Shown here: piece by piece, positions 46,057 through 58,887 of the stretch
How positions within the stretch are numbered: the first letter of the stretch is position 1
Layout of the letters: each line of letters starts with the position of its first letter
NCBI GenBank assembly: GCA_963932465.1
Contig: OZ010800.1
Location: 99,219,307-99,283,306, forward strand
Length of the DNA stretch: 64,000 nt
Reading direction: 5' to 3'
DNA from: Maratus speciosus
Lineage: Eukaryota > Arthropoda > Arachnida > Araneae > Salticidae
Position numbers and translations under genes: made by a program
The notes under the pieces: generated by a model
Databases searched by the model: none
What the model was told of the DNA's origin: nothing
Seen by the model: the letters and a program-made list of their open reading frames with translations, nothing else

Positions 46057-47337
46057 TTAACTGAAATGAATTTTTTTTTTTTAATAATGTAACCTCTGAA
46101 AAATTATCTTCTTATTTATTGAGCAATAATAATCTGGTAACACCATGATTATTCTTTAATTGGTTGTAAAAATTGAAAATTTGAAAATTTTGAGAAAATT
46201 AAAAACGTAATAAAAATTAAAGGAATTCAAAAACATCTGAGAAATTAATGCCTGATGTAGTTTTACATATTAAGATCGAATTGCTAATGTTTTTAGGTTG
46301 CCATGTATTTCCTTCACCTTTAAAAAAATTTAGAAACTTTTAAAAAAATGGCAAAATCGTAATTTTTCCTCTTATTGATAGGTAAAAAAAATAATGAAGG
46401 AAATGTCCCACATTGCAGTTATTGCACAGACATAAAGATCAATAAGTCCATAATCTGCTAAAAAAATTTCAAGCATGCCTTTTTCATTCCTAACGTCACA
46501 AAATTGGGTTAAAAAAGGCAATATTAACTACATTCCATGAGCCATTTTTTTTAAAATTCGCGCGGGTTTCTTAAAATATTGCACGATTTCTAAGTGAAAA
46601 AATTTAGTGCTGCCATCTATTTTCTGTTTAGGTATTAATATATAATTTTCTGTTCAATTGAGCTTTTTTTTCTACTTTAATTAAAAATCTTCTCGAGGAA
46701 AAAATAAACTGAAAGCAAGTATAAAAGTTTTTATATTTAAAATATACACCGTTATCTAAAATATCAAAATAATTAAAAGTTTAAAAAAGCTTTCTTTCAG
46801 ATCGAAATAAATGATAGAAATATTGCATTTTATCCTCAACATTTTTTACTATTTATTTTTTTTCTCATTAAGGAATAAAAAAAGGCAAGAATGAAAGTTT
46901 AAATATTTAATATATATACTTTTAGCTATAACGACAAGCAATTTTGATATTGTAGGAGGTGTCCTTCATCTCAATAGAAACGTTGCATTTTCCCTCAAAT
47001 TTTTTCAAAAGTAATTTTTTTCTCATTAAGGAATAAAAATACAATTACTAACTTACGTCAATCTGTTACTTATTATTCATTCCTAATTATAAATAATTTT
47101 TAATATAGTTTTTGCATACTTAAGGCTAATAACCAAAATTGAAACTTCAAGCATGTAGCCAAAACCACGATTTTGCATCCACTTTTAATATAAATTTTAA
47201 TACTTAAATAAACAATCCTAAAATCCATTATTTTACATTTACTCATAAATAGATATGATCTACTTACAAAATGATTTTCGTTAAAATCTCTGACATGTCT
47301 GCCACAGGGGATTTGCTCATTTTGTATGGAATGACCC

Positions 47338-47748
47338 CGATGCGATCACCAGTTTTCGGTTTATTTGCTGAGTTTGCTTTAAGACCTCTAGAGCATAAGA
47401 TATTTGATACGTTTAATTTGAGACCCAAATGTTGGTTAAGATACTCGTATGTTGATGATGTTTTCATCTTATGGAACTACAGATTATCTGACTTCACTGA
47501 TTTCCTTCAAGTTATTAATAAATTGAGTAACTGTACAAAATTTACCCTGGGAGTCGAAGAAAATGCTTCACTTCCATTTTTAGATGTTCAGATTAATAGA
47601 TGCAGCTCTGGATTAAACTTTTCAGCGTATAGAAAACCTATTAAACAAAACACTGTTATCCCTTTTTCAGCAAACATACCTTTTCAATATAAAATCTCTG
47701 CATTTCAGTCATTCATTAAAAGAGCATTTAAGATTTGTTCAGATGAAT
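47338..47748 (+). pseudogene. PLE reverse transcriptase, middle part, flipped (unit C)
   Basis: Translates identically to the 37285-37695 fragment over its whole length, including the YVDD box, and has the same edges: a GGG element on the left and the linker on the right. It marks the start of the second tandem unit, 10053 bp downstream of the first. Confidence 0.88.
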
Positions 47749-47882
47749 TCCAACCTGCCTCGTAACTTGCGAAAGCAGAACTTGTCCTTTAATCGTAATT
47801 TAGTTTCCGAAGATTAAATATCCTCGGTTTCATATCGGAGAAAGTTTTTCGATATGCGAGAAAGAAAAAGAAAATTCTATGT
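47749..47882. other. Linker, unit C
   Basis: Same as 37696-37829, same orientation. Confidence 0.75.
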
Positions 47883-49397
47883 GGGTCATTCCATACAAAA
47901 TGAGCAAATCCCCTGTGGCAGACATGTCACAGATTTTAACGAAAATCATTTTGTAAGTAGATCATATCTATTTATGAGTAAATGTAAAATAATGGATTTT
48001 AGGATTGTTTATTTAAGTATTAAAATTTATATTAAAAGTGGATGCAAAATCGTGGTTTTGGCTACATGCTTGAAGTTTCAATTTTGGTTATTAGCCTTAA
48101 GTATGCAAAAACTATATTAAAAATTATTTATAATTAGGAATGAATAATAAGTAACAGATTGACGTAAGTTAGTAATTGTATTTTTATTCCTTAATGAGAA
48201 AAAAATTACTTTTGAAAAAATTTTAGGGAAAATGCAACGTTTCTATTGAGATGAAGGACACCTCCTACAATATCAAAATTGCTTGTCGTTATAGCTAAAA
48301 GTATATATATTAAATATTTAAACTTTCATTCTTGCCTTTTTTATTCCTTAATGAGAAAAAAAAATAAATAGTAAAAAATGTTGAGGATAAAATGCAATAT
48401 TTCTATCACTTGTTTCGATCTGAAAGAAAGCTTTTTTAAACTTTTAATTATTTTGATATTTTAGATAACAGTGTATATTTTAAATATAAAAACTTTTATA
48501 CTTGCTTTCAGTTTATATTTTCCTCGAGAAGATTTTTAATTAAAGTAGAAAAAAAAGCTCAATTGAACAGGAAATTATATATTAATACCTAAACAGAAAA
48601 TAGATGGCAGCACTAAATTTTTTCACCTTGAAATCGTGCAATATTTTAAGAAACGCGCGCGAATTTTAAAAAAAATAGCTCATGGAATGTAGTTAATATT
48701 GCCTTTTTTAACCCAATTTTGTGACGTTAGGAATGAAAAAGGCATGCTTGAAATTTTTTTAGCAGATTATGGACTTATTGATCTTTATGTCTGTGCAATA
48801 ACTGTAATGTGGGACATTTCCTTCATTATTTTTTTTACCTATCAATAAGAGGAAAAATTACGATTTTGCCATTTTTTTAAAAGTTTCTAAATTTTTTTAA
48901 AGGTGAAGGAAATACATGGCAACCTAAAAACATTAGCAATTCGATCTTAATATGTAAAACTACATCAGGCATTAATTTCTCAGATGTTTTTGAATTCCTT
49001 TAATTTTTATTACGTTTTTAATTTTCTCAAAATTTGCAAATTTTCAATTTTTACAACCAATTAAAGAATAATCATGGTGTTACCAGATTATTATTGCTCA
49101 ATAAATAAGAAGATAATTTTTCAGAGGTTACATTATTAAAAAAAAAATCATTTCAGTTAAATAGTTTTCAAGATACAGAACTTCAAACCTGCAACTTTGG
49201 ACGATTGCACACAGGCCAATCTGTATCACAAGTTTTTTAAATGTCCATAACTGCTAAAATAATTTATTTTTTGTGAAGATATTTTGCAGAGCTCTATTTG
49301 AATATGATTTGAACCTGCATATCAAATTTTATTAAAATCTGTTACGATGTGGCCACGACTTTTTTAAAATTTTTGCTCATTTTACGTGGAATGACCC
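47883..49397 (-). mobile_element. GGG element copy 4 (minus orientation)
   Basis: Counterpart of copy 2, with the intact GGAATGACCC end. Followed directly by ATCGGTGC of the PLE. Confidence 0.88.
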
Positions 49398-49765
49398 ATC
49401 GGTGCATCATGTAGCTGTCTATAAATATTCTTATTGAAAATGAAAATGTTACTGTAAACTATGAGGTTAAGTCCAGATTTTAGTTAGGTTTTGATATCTT
49501 GAGTTATATTTAAATTGTTTTCTATGATCATATTAATGTATTTTATGACTTCATGCATATTCATGGAAGGATTACAGATACTAAGTCTGAACTTGCCATA
49601 GAGGTGTTTGTATTGATTGGAAATTGTTTAACTTTATCAATAAAATCTTTTGTGGATTCAATAGCAAAAACTGAATCAGGAAGTATTGACTTCAAGAAGA
49701 TCACGAAAGCCTTTTCTAAAAGGCTATCTTTTCTTATATAGGCTATCTTCTCATATATATATATA
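49398..49765 (-). pseudogene. PLE reverse transcriptase, N-terminal part (unit C)
   Basis: Counterpart of 39347-39715. One base is missing in the ATGGAAGGA(T)ATTACAG region near 49570 relative to unit B, so the frame that is open in unit B is shifted here: a fresh frameshift that arose after the duplication. Confidence 0.8.
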
Positions 49766-51033
49766 TGTTACGGCCAAAACCCGAAGCTTGGCCAATACGC
49801 GAAGTGGCCGAGATTCCTGGTCAAAACCCGAAATACATGAAATGAACAGCTTATTACGGGTTTTGGCCGGCCAATTCGCGAACTGGCCGGGAAGCCTTGG
49901 CCAATATACGAAGTGTTCAGCAATGGGTATCCACAGCCGGTAATGTGATTCTTTTAGCTTTCATGCAGCCCTGCATATGATCTACAAACCTGGTAATACA
50001 CTACATATAAATTAAATTTTAAAAGCCTATCACAGCTGAAAACGCACATCAAGCAATAATGGCTCATAGCCATAACAATAACCCAAATTATTTCAGTGAT
50101 TCTTTAAATAAACGACAAATTCTACTTAGTCAATAATCTATGGAAAACATGTTGTAGAATATAATAGTAATGTATAACAGTTCCATTATGTATGAAGTAG
50201 TGTAACATCGTTAGAATTCCCTATAAGCAATTTTTTCACATACATCATAATTCTTTATCGGAATCTTTTTGGTGTCCGTATAAACGAACTATAATGACTA
50301 CTTAATCAATACTCTACAAAAAAGCATATTGCTCCCAACATGTATGAGGCGCGCGAATTTTATTATGTTTGAAATAGATTGATATCATATATGTGTACTA
50401 AAAATTATCTTTCACCATTCACTGCAATGTAATGAAATACTTTTAAATGTCTCTGTAAACAAACTATAATTGCTACTGATTTCATACACTTAGATAACAG
50501 TTTGTTGTCAATCTTAATGATGCATACCAATTTCATTATAATTGAGATAATGTAACAACATTAAAATACACCTTGAAAAACTTTTCACCTTGATGATATT
50601 GTAACGAAATACTTTATTGTGTCGCTGTAAATGAACCAAAAATAGTACACACTTTATTTTCAATCTTGAAATTAATTTATAAACCTAAATAATATAACAA
50701 TTACAAGTCAATCCGAGTCTTTACTCGAGTTAGAGCACGGACAGGCAGACTGCTAGACAAATTGAATTCATCAACAGTTTCAACTATGTTAGAAAGCGAT
50801 AAAAAGTAAAAATTGGTTTCTATATACTTATTTCGCGAACTGGCCGATCGCGTGTGGCCACTTCGCGAACTGGCCGATCGCATCTGGCCAGTTCGAGAAT
50901 TGGCCGGCCAATTCCCGAATTGGCCAGTCAGTTTAAATCGTTGTTGGCCAGTTCGGTTTAAAGCGTTGTTGGCCAGTTCGCGAATTGGCCGGCCATTTCG
51001 GGTTTTGACCAATTTCTGGTTTTGGCCGTAACA
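49766..51033. mobile_element. E2 element copy C, 1268 bp
   Basis: TGTTACGG at 49766 to CCGTAACA at 51033. It has the 30 bp subterminal unit that copy B lacks, and a TTTCTGG change in the right TIR region where copies A and B have TTTCGGG. Confidence 0.85.
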
Positions 51034-52290
51034 TATATATTGAAGAATTTCCTTTAATAATGAAATAGGGTAAAAAATTCATAAAATGTTTTCCTAAGTA
51101 AGTTAGTTATTACTGAAATTTCCAATTTATTTCTATATTGATACTTTCAAATTAAACGTGATGCGAGTCGATGAAAACTCTATAGAAAAATATTTATGTT
51201 AAATTTTATTCTAGAATACTAAATAATTTTCAAAGAAAATTTTTTTTAGGTAAATAGAGGTACTTTGAAAAAAATATTTACTATTTTAATGAACGCATGA
51301 GAATAAAAAAATATTTTTCCTCATAAATATTTAATACAACGCTTCTCTTAGTGGTAACAGACTGGTGTAAATTTTCCATGCAGTGTTTTTTCTTAACCAG
51401 AGCAAACTAGATAAAACCTTGTTTTTGTGTTGAATAAATAAATATTATATATACATATATATATAGTTATAATATTTATTTTTAAAATATTGAGTTTTCA
51501 AAAATATATAGATTAATGAAAGTAGTGAGTATAAATGATAAATAGTAAAAAAAAATGTATTGACAAACTTTATATTATGCTCACATATCTGCTAAAGGGA
51601 CTTTGATAAATGGAACATATATTTGCTTAGAAAATTTAGCATCTACAATTGTGGTATATTTCACTACAACTTTTGCTTTTATTGTTCGAATAAACATTTA
51701 CAATAATTAAAAGGCTTTACACTCTGCTATTTACGAAGGTTAATGAAAAACGGATCTCCATATTTAGTCGAAATCAAAATAAATGAGAACATAGATGACT
51801 AATTTGAGAATTAAAAATTAATCAGAATATCAATTTCTTAAAATATAAAACTTTTTTAATCAATGTATAAATTTAATTTATTTGTAACATTTTCTAGCAA
51901 ATATATTTAACACATATGCAGATATCACGAAAATGTCACATTAGTTGGTGACACGTAACATAAGTTATAAATGAAGTAATACTAAAATACTTGAAAAAAA
52001 AAATCTATAATAATTAGTACGCAAGGTTAATGTTAGATGATTTCAAACATTAGTTAAGTTGCAAGCACTTAGTACCTAAGTAAAAGGAAACTTTTACTTA
52101 GGTAAGTAGAGGTAGTTTGAAAATATATTATTTACTATTTTAATGAACACATAGGAATAAAAAAACGTTCTCTTCATAAATATATAATGCAACGCATTTT
52201 TTAGGGTAACAGACTGACGTAAATTTTCAGTACAGTGTTTTTTTCTTAAAAAGAGCAATCTAGATGAAACCTTGTTTTTTGTATTGAATA

Positions 52291-52341
<51 letters not shown>

Positions 52342-52741
52342 GAAGAAATTCAGTTTTAAAAAGAAATAGAGGGAAAATTTTGTAAAATGTTTTCCTAAGT
52401 GAGTTAGTTATTACTGAAAATTCCAATTTATTTCTATATTAATGCTTTCAAAATAAATGTGCTGCGAGTGCATGAAAAATCTATAGAAAAACACTATTTA
52501 TCTTAAATTTTCTTCCAGAATACTAATTAATTTTCAAAGGAAACTTTTATTTAGGTAAGTAGAGGTTCTTTGAAAAAAAAATTTACTATTTTAATGAACA
52601 CATAGAAATAAAAAATCTTTCTCCCCATACATATTTAATGCAGCGCTTCTTTTAGTGTTAACAGATTGATGTAAATTTTCCGTACAGTGTTTTTTCTTAA
52701 CTAGAGCACTCTAGATGAAACCTTGTTTTTTGTGTTGAATA

Positions 52742-52781
<40 letters not shown>

Positions 52782-53779
52782 TTGAAGAAATTCATTTTTA
52801 AAAAGAAATTGGATAAAAAAATTGATAAAATGTTTACCTAAGTAAGTTAGTTACTACTGAAATTTTCCAATTCTTTTCTATATTGATGCTTTCAAAAGAA
52901 ATGTAATGTGAGTCCATGAAAAGTTTATGGAAAACAAATATGTAGATAAATGAAAATAAGGAGTATAAATAATAAATAGTAAAAAATATAATGACAGATT
53001 TTATATTATAATTACTTGTCTACTAAAGGGACTTCGATAAATGGAATATATATTTGCTTAGAAAATTCAGCAACTACGATTGTGGTATATTTAACCACTA
53101 CTTTTGCTTTTGTTGTGCGAAGTAATATTTAGATTAATGAAAAGGCTTTAGTCTTTTCTGTTTACGAAGGTTAACGAAAAACTAATCTATATATTTAATC
53201 GAAATAAAAATAAATGAGAACACAGATGATTGAATTGAGAATTAAAAATGAATCAGGATATAATTTTCTTAAGTAGAATATAAAACTTTTTTTAATAAAT
53301 GTATAATTTCAGTTTATTTGCAGTTTTTCAAGCAAATAAATTAAAAAATATATTGAAAGATCACAAAAAAGTCACTTTATTTGCAGACACGTAGAATAAA
53401 TTATAATTGAAATAATACTAAAATACCTGAAAAAATATATAATAAATAGTGCGTGAGGGTAAGTTTAGTGGATTTAAAACCTTAGTTAAGTGTCAAGCAT
53501 AGTAGTACAACTTAGCGCTACTAATGGATTAAACGTTTAACATTTACGCAAAATATGATTAAAGATGTTTGTTAAGTACACAACGTTTAATAATCTGTTA
53601 AGTTTGTGATATATTCATTAGTTGATTGTAGCCCTAAAAATTAAATTACACATGATAGTTTTCTACTTTAAAAAATTCAATGTTTATGTAAAACTTGCGA
53701 AGTACTTTACAGTAATACCCAAATATTTGTGGTAATATCCTCAGGTCTATTTTCTTTTGACATTTTACAATTTTTATCT
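51034..53779. repeat. Noncoding degenerate-repeat block, copy C
   Basis: Collinear with 40954-43691 and very close to it; the main differences are (TA)n lengths (52303-52339, 52747-52781). Confidence 0.8.
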
Positions 53780-53927
53780 TGTTGGTTTTGGGGGCACACA
53801 GAGTTAGCAGAATAGTTCGGCATAAACATTTATTAATACTAACACGAAGACAAAAATATACACATAGCTTAAGAGCGACTAAGCACTGACACGTTTTCAA
53901 CAGAACTGAATAATCTCGCTTGCAGAG
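53780..53927 (-). repeat. Truncated copia LTR, unit C (148 bp)
   Basis: Same 148 bp remnant and same truncation point as 43692-43839. Confidence 0.88.
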
Positions 53928-55444
53928 GGGTCATTCCACGTAAAATGAGCAAAAATTTAAAAAAAGTCGTGGCCACATCGTAACAGATTTTAATAAAATT
54001 TGATATACAAGTTCAAATCATATTCAAATAGAGCTCTGCAAAATATCTTCACAAAAAATAAATTATTGTAGCAGTTATGGACATTTAAAAAACTTGTTAT
54101 AAAGATTGGCCTGTGTGCAATCGTCCAAAGTTGCAGGTTTGAAGTTCTGTATCTTGAAAACTATTTAACTGAAATGAATTTTTTTTTTTTAATAATGTAA
54201 CCTCTGAAAAATTATCTTCTTATTTATTGAGCAATAATAATCTGGTAACACCATGATTATTCTTTAATTGGTTGTAAAAATTGAAAATTTGAAAATTTTG
54301 AGAAAATTAAAAACGTAATAAAAATTAAAGGAATTCAAAAACATCTGAGAAATTAATGCCTGATGTAGTTTTACATATTAAGATCGAATTGCTAATGTTT
54401 TTAGGTTGCCATGTATTTCCTTCACCTTTAAAAAAATTTAGAAACTTTTAAAAAAATGGCAAAATCGTAATTTTTCCTCTTATTGATAGGTAAAAAAATA
54501 ATGAAGGAAATGTCCCACATTACAGTTATTGCACAGACATAAAGATCAATAAGTCCATAATCTGCTAAAAAAATTTCAAGCATGCCTTTTTCATTCCTAA
54601 CGTCACAAAATTGGGTTAAAAAAGGCAATATTAACTACATTCCATGAGCTATTTTTTTTTAAATTCGCGCGCGTTTCTTAAAATATTGCACGATTTCAAG
54701 GTGAAAAAATTTAGTGCTGCCATCTATTTTCTGTTTAGGTATTAATATATAATTTCCTGTTCAATTGAGCTTTTTTTTCTACTTTAATTAAAAATCTTCT
54801 CGAGGAAAATATAAACTGAAAGCAAGTATAAAAGTATTTATATTTAAAATATACACTGTTATCTAAAATATCAAAATAATTAAAAGTTTAAAAAAGCTTT
54901 CTTTCAGATCGAAACAAGTGATAGAAATATTGCATTTTATCCTCAACATTTTTTACTATTTATTTTTTTTTCTCATTAAGGAATAAAAAAGGCAAGAATG
55001 AAAGTTTAAATATTTAATATATATACTTTTAGCTATAACGACAAGCAATTTTGATATTGTAGGAGGTGTCCTTCATCGCAATAGAAACGTTGCATTTTCC
55101 CTAAAATTTTTTCAAAAGTAATTTTTTTCTCATTAAGGAATAAAAATACAATTACTAACTTACGTCAATCTGTTACTTATTATTCATTCCTAATTATAAA
55201 TAATTTTTAATATAGTTTTTGCATACTTAAGGCTAATAACCAAAATTGAAACTTCAAGCATGTAGCCAAAACCACGATTTTGCATCCACTTTTAATATAA
55301 ATTTTAATACTTAAATAAACAATCCTAAAATCCATTATTTTACATTTACTCATAAATAGATATGATCTACTTACAAAATGATTTTCGTTAAAATCTGTGA
55401 CATGTCTGCCACAGGGGATTTGCTCATTTTGTATGGAATGACCC
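53928..55444 (+). mobile_element. GGG element copy 5 (plus), empty at the piggyBac site
   Basis: A full 1517 bp copy with a single TTAA at the position (about 54166) where copy 3 holds the piggyBac element. Its right end (GGAATGACCC, then ACATAG) joins the linker in the orientation expected before the inversion. Its inner right half resembles copies 2 and 4 in some positions (for example GCGCGCGTTTC and CAAGGTGAAAAAATT), suggesting recombination between copies. Confidence 0.85.
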
Positions 55445-55584
55445 ACATAGAATTTTCTTTTTCTTTCTCGCATATCGAAAAACTTTCTCCGATATGAAAC
55501 CGAGGATATTTAATCTTCGGAAACTAAATTACGATTAAAGGACAAGTTCTGCTTTCGCAAGTTACGAGGCAGGTTGGAATTCAG
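55445..55584. other. Linker, original orientation
   Basis: Reverse complement of 37696-37829, then continuing into AGAGTTCC and unique sequence, so this is the likely source locus of the linker. Confidence 0.65.
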
Positions 55585-55673
55585 AGTTCCTTCTGTCGTT
55601 ACTAGATTTACGTTTTTCAAGAATAATTAAATTTAAGCATAATAAATAGTGTGTATAGGAATTTGTATATTAA

Positions 55674-56170
55674 TCCTTTAGTGCGCGGCTTTGCATATGT
55701 GCAAACAGCAGTGTTTTGAATTTAATAGATTATTTTATTCGTATATATTTAACTCACACCAGAAAATTAAAATAGCGATATTTGCTGTAATTAATAACAG
55801 ACATTTCCGTCGATATTGTAATTTGCCTGATCAATAAAGTCGGATTCCCTGAACTACGTAATATCTAGAACGTTTTTATCATGGGAATTAAAGGGTTAAA
55901 TGTTAAGTTTTACAAAATAAATAATTATATAAATACGGTTTTCATACATATACTTATAAAAATATTTACTAATTTGCAATATTTTAGAGTAAAACAGCCA
56001 CATGACAGTAGTTTTTACTTGTATTGCAGATGTGCAACAGAAACAAAGATTGACGTATTATATGAAAAATGCATCTCTGATTTTTTTCTTTACTTTTCCT
56101 GTGTAATAAATCTTTCATAGAGTCCTATATAATTTTTTCGAAGCAAAATTAAAAAGCGCGCATTTAAGGG
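55674..56170. mobile_element. piggyBac-type MITE, 497 bp
   Basis: TTAA at 55670-55673 and 56171-56174 flank ends TCCTTTAGTGCGCG and CGCGCATTTAAGGG, imperfect inverted repeats (CCCTTAAATGCGCG versus TCCTTTAGTGCGCG). An internal AAAGGGTTAA copy lies at about 55890. It has no transposase; the 79-residue plus frame inside has no recognisable family. Confidence 0.65.
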
Positions 56171-56174
56171 TTAA

Positions 56175-56844
56175 ATACAAGTGTGCCTAAAATAATTCAC
56201 GTAGCTGAACAAGTAAGGCTTGTAATTTCCGAAATTTAGATTTCAATTTTTATCTGTATTTTCTAAAGTATTTATATAAGAATGTTCTTCCGGCGTATCA
56301 AAAGACGAACATTCATAATAATATCACAGATGTGTAATAAATTGTTTAATAATCTATGTATTACTCAAGATATTACATTTATGTTTAATATAAATTAGAT
56401 TTTAATAATGATCGGCTATTTACACAAATGACTACTGTTTAAGGGGACAAAGGACCTTCAAACTCATTTCTTATTTATTTTTACCCGACTGAAAAGAAGG
56501 GTTATGTGTTTCACCCGTATCTGTGTATGTGGATTTCTTTAAACCCTCGAACCACCCCGACGGCTGGATGGATTTTTATGAATGAGGTCTCTATCGATTC
56601 GTCTTAGTCTTCCAATGGTTATAGGATAGGTTTTTTTTTTATAAATTCAAAATGACGGCCGTAAAATAAAAAATGGCTGTAGAGACCAAAAAAAAAAAAA
56701 AAAATTACGCATCCTATTGAGTGGCATGTCATTGAATAGGTCTTTCAAAATGAAGACGATGTTTCATTGACTATTTTGTAGTCAGAAGCTCCGTTTAAAT
56801 ATTACACAACCTGTAAGTTGTGTACTTTGGATCGCTACCTTTAC
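56175..56844. other. Intergenic repeat-like stretch
   Basis: 56490-56640 contains TTTTACCCGACTG...GGGTTATGTGTTTCACCCG, which resembles 3' parts of common insect repeats that I recall but cannot assign. A run of A occupies 56689-56704. Confidence 0.4.
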
Positions 56845-57187
56845 TGTTATCATGACTGGTTCGGTATTCCAAGATATTGATGTAGAGAGAACACAAGATC
56901 TAATCCAAGCAGTGAGGTCTAAGCAGTGATATGATTAATTAAGTTTAATATGTACATTGGACGAATACATTAACAACACACACACACGCATAAGATAACA
57001 TAATAATACTCTTCGAATTACATATTTCACCCGTGCCTATTCGAACACACACCTCCAAGGTTTCTACATCGTCTCTCTCTCCTCTGGCTGTTGCCATTCT
57101 CAGTTTTCTAAAAAGTCTTTGGACCACGGAGTATAGGCGATTTTCACACCTTCCCTCCAGTTTCTACATGTTGGATGGTGTCCCACA
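56845..57187 (-). repeat. Candidate 3' LTR of the gypsy-type element
   Basis: On the minus strand it runs TGTGGGACACC...GTCATGATAACA, a TG...CA unit of 343 bp lying about 250 bp beyond the end of pol. There is no second LTR to compare, since the element is 5' truncated, and no clear polypurine tract precedes it, so this is tentative. Confidence 0.3.
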
Positions 57188-57439
57188 CTGTGAAATTACA
57201 TTTAAAAGTCCTAACAAAAGTCTTACTTAAAATGTCCTATAAAAAGTCCTAATTAAAAAGAAGTTCTATTTAAGAAATCCTAGTTCTTTACCTGTCCCAT
57301 CGAGAGCATTTACTTAAACTACTTAAGATATATAAATTCTTATACACTATATACTAAAAATGCACATATTACAAATACACATTATACAATGTATAATAAT
57401 GAAATAATACAAAAATATATATACAGATTTTTTATTTTT

Positions 57440-58581
57440 CTACTCATAAATGCGAGATAAAGTATCTGCCACTACAATAGAACTTCCTGGTTTATGAGCA
57501 ATAGAAACCTGATAGCGAGATAGTGCCAACGACCATCTCTGTAATCGAGCGTTCTTAGGAGTTCCCTCTGTTAAGTATTTTAGGAGATTATGATCAGTAT
57601 GCAATTATATGGTGTTTCCGTAAGTCCACATTTCGAATCTCCCAAGTGCCCAGATTACAGCATATGCTTCTCTTTCAATTGTGCTCCACTTTGATTGAGT
57701 TGGAGTAAGCTTTTGACTGGTAAAGGTTATGGGCTTTAACATGCCGTCTTTGTCCCTTTGCATTAAACAGGCACAAATACCCGATATGGAAGCATCGGTA
57801 TTTATTTCGAACGGTTTGGACATGTCTGGGGTATAAAGGTTTGTAACTTCACATAAGCTTTTCTTTAACTTATTGAACGACTTTTCAGCATCTTCCGACC
57901 ATGGAATATCATTTGGAACAGTTTTTCTGGTCAGATCTGTCAAAGGCTTTGCAAGGTTAGCATAATGCGGGACATATTCTATGTAATAGTTAAATAGACC
58001 TAACATGGATCTCAGTCCTTTCTTCGTTTTGGGAGCTTTGAGATATTTTATTACTTCTACCTTCTCGGGAATAGGTCCATGTTTGCCTGAACCCACGATA
58101 TTTCCTAAATATATGCTGCAAAGGAGCATTTTGCCAAGTTAGCTGAAAAATTCAGAGATTTTAAAGTTTCGAAAATCTCTCTTATATGTTGTAAATGTTC
58201 TTCCCAGTTAGAAGAGAAAATTATAACATCATCAAGAAAACTTTCTGCATAATCACTATGCGGTCTCAAGGTCTGATTCATTGTTCTTTGAAAATTAGCC
58301 GGAGCACCAGACAATCCGAAAGGCATTACTTTCCATTGGTACTGGCCTTTTGGTGACACAAACCTGGTGAATTCTCGACTACTCTCTTCGAGTGGGATTT
58401 CCCAATATCTCTTTAAAATATCTAGCGAGGTCAAATATTTCGCGGAACCAGCTTTAAATTTTAGGTTGTCGGAATTCTGCATAGGAAAAGGGGAGATCTT
58501 GGTGGCGGCGTTTAACTCTCTATAATCTACACATAGTCTGATTGTTCCGTCCTTTTTAGCTACGCACACCAATGGATACAC
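57440..58581 (-). pseudogene. Gypsy-type reverse transcriptase and RNase H
   Basis: 58105-58581: VCVAKKDGTIRLCVDYRELN, TSLDILKRYWEIPLEE (first Asp), VMPFGLSGAPANFQRTMNQ and FLDDVIIFSSNWEEHLQH, where the usual YxDD is FLDD. The frame shifts at about 58120 and continues 57605-58129: YLGNIVGSGKHGPIPEKVEV, LRSMLGLFNYYIEYVPHYA, EINTDASISGICACLMQR (RNase H first Asp) and STIEREAYAVIWALGRF (Glu). After another stop TDHNLLKYL, HKPGSSIVVADTLSRI completes RNase H, stop at 57440-57442. Upstream (58590-58850) the minus strand reads SPEQQKELVALVQEYRVVF and a LRKDLIEPSSA block, the RT N-terminal extension. Frameshift plus stops: inactive. Confidence 0.88.
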
Positions 58582-58887
58582 TATTTCCGCAGAAGAAGGT
58601 TCTATAAGATCTTTCCTTAGTTATTCCTGTATTTGGTTTTCTACATTAGTTTCTGGTGCTTTATAAAGATGTGATTGTTTTCTTACAACACCAGGTTTTA
58701 AATTTATGCTATGTGAACCAACTTTGGCTCTCTTCAGTTCTCCATCAAAAACCACTCTATATTCTTGGACAAGTGCTACTAGTTCCTTTTGTTGTTCTGG
58801 TGATAAATTGAGTGAATTAATATTTTTCTGCAGTTTTTCGTCAACGACACTGTGTCGTTCTATCGGAGCATTTTGTACTTCTCCGAA

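Larger units (their letters stand above)
43840..47337 (+). mobile_element. GGG element copy 3 (plus), interrupted by piggyBac
   Basis: GGGTCATTCC at 43840 and GGAATGACCC ending at 47337 bound a copy whose own sequence is about 1.52 kb; the extra 1980 bp is the piggyBac-like element plus one TTAA. It forms the boundary between the two tandem units. Confidence 0.88.

Noticed and set aside
55881..56120. 79-codon plus frame inside the TTAA-flanked MITE
   Set aside because: AT-biased composition, no family resemblance, and the element is too short for a transposase.
56945..57127. 60-codon minus frame inside the candidate LTR
   Set aside because: Short and of no known family; more likely LTR sequence.
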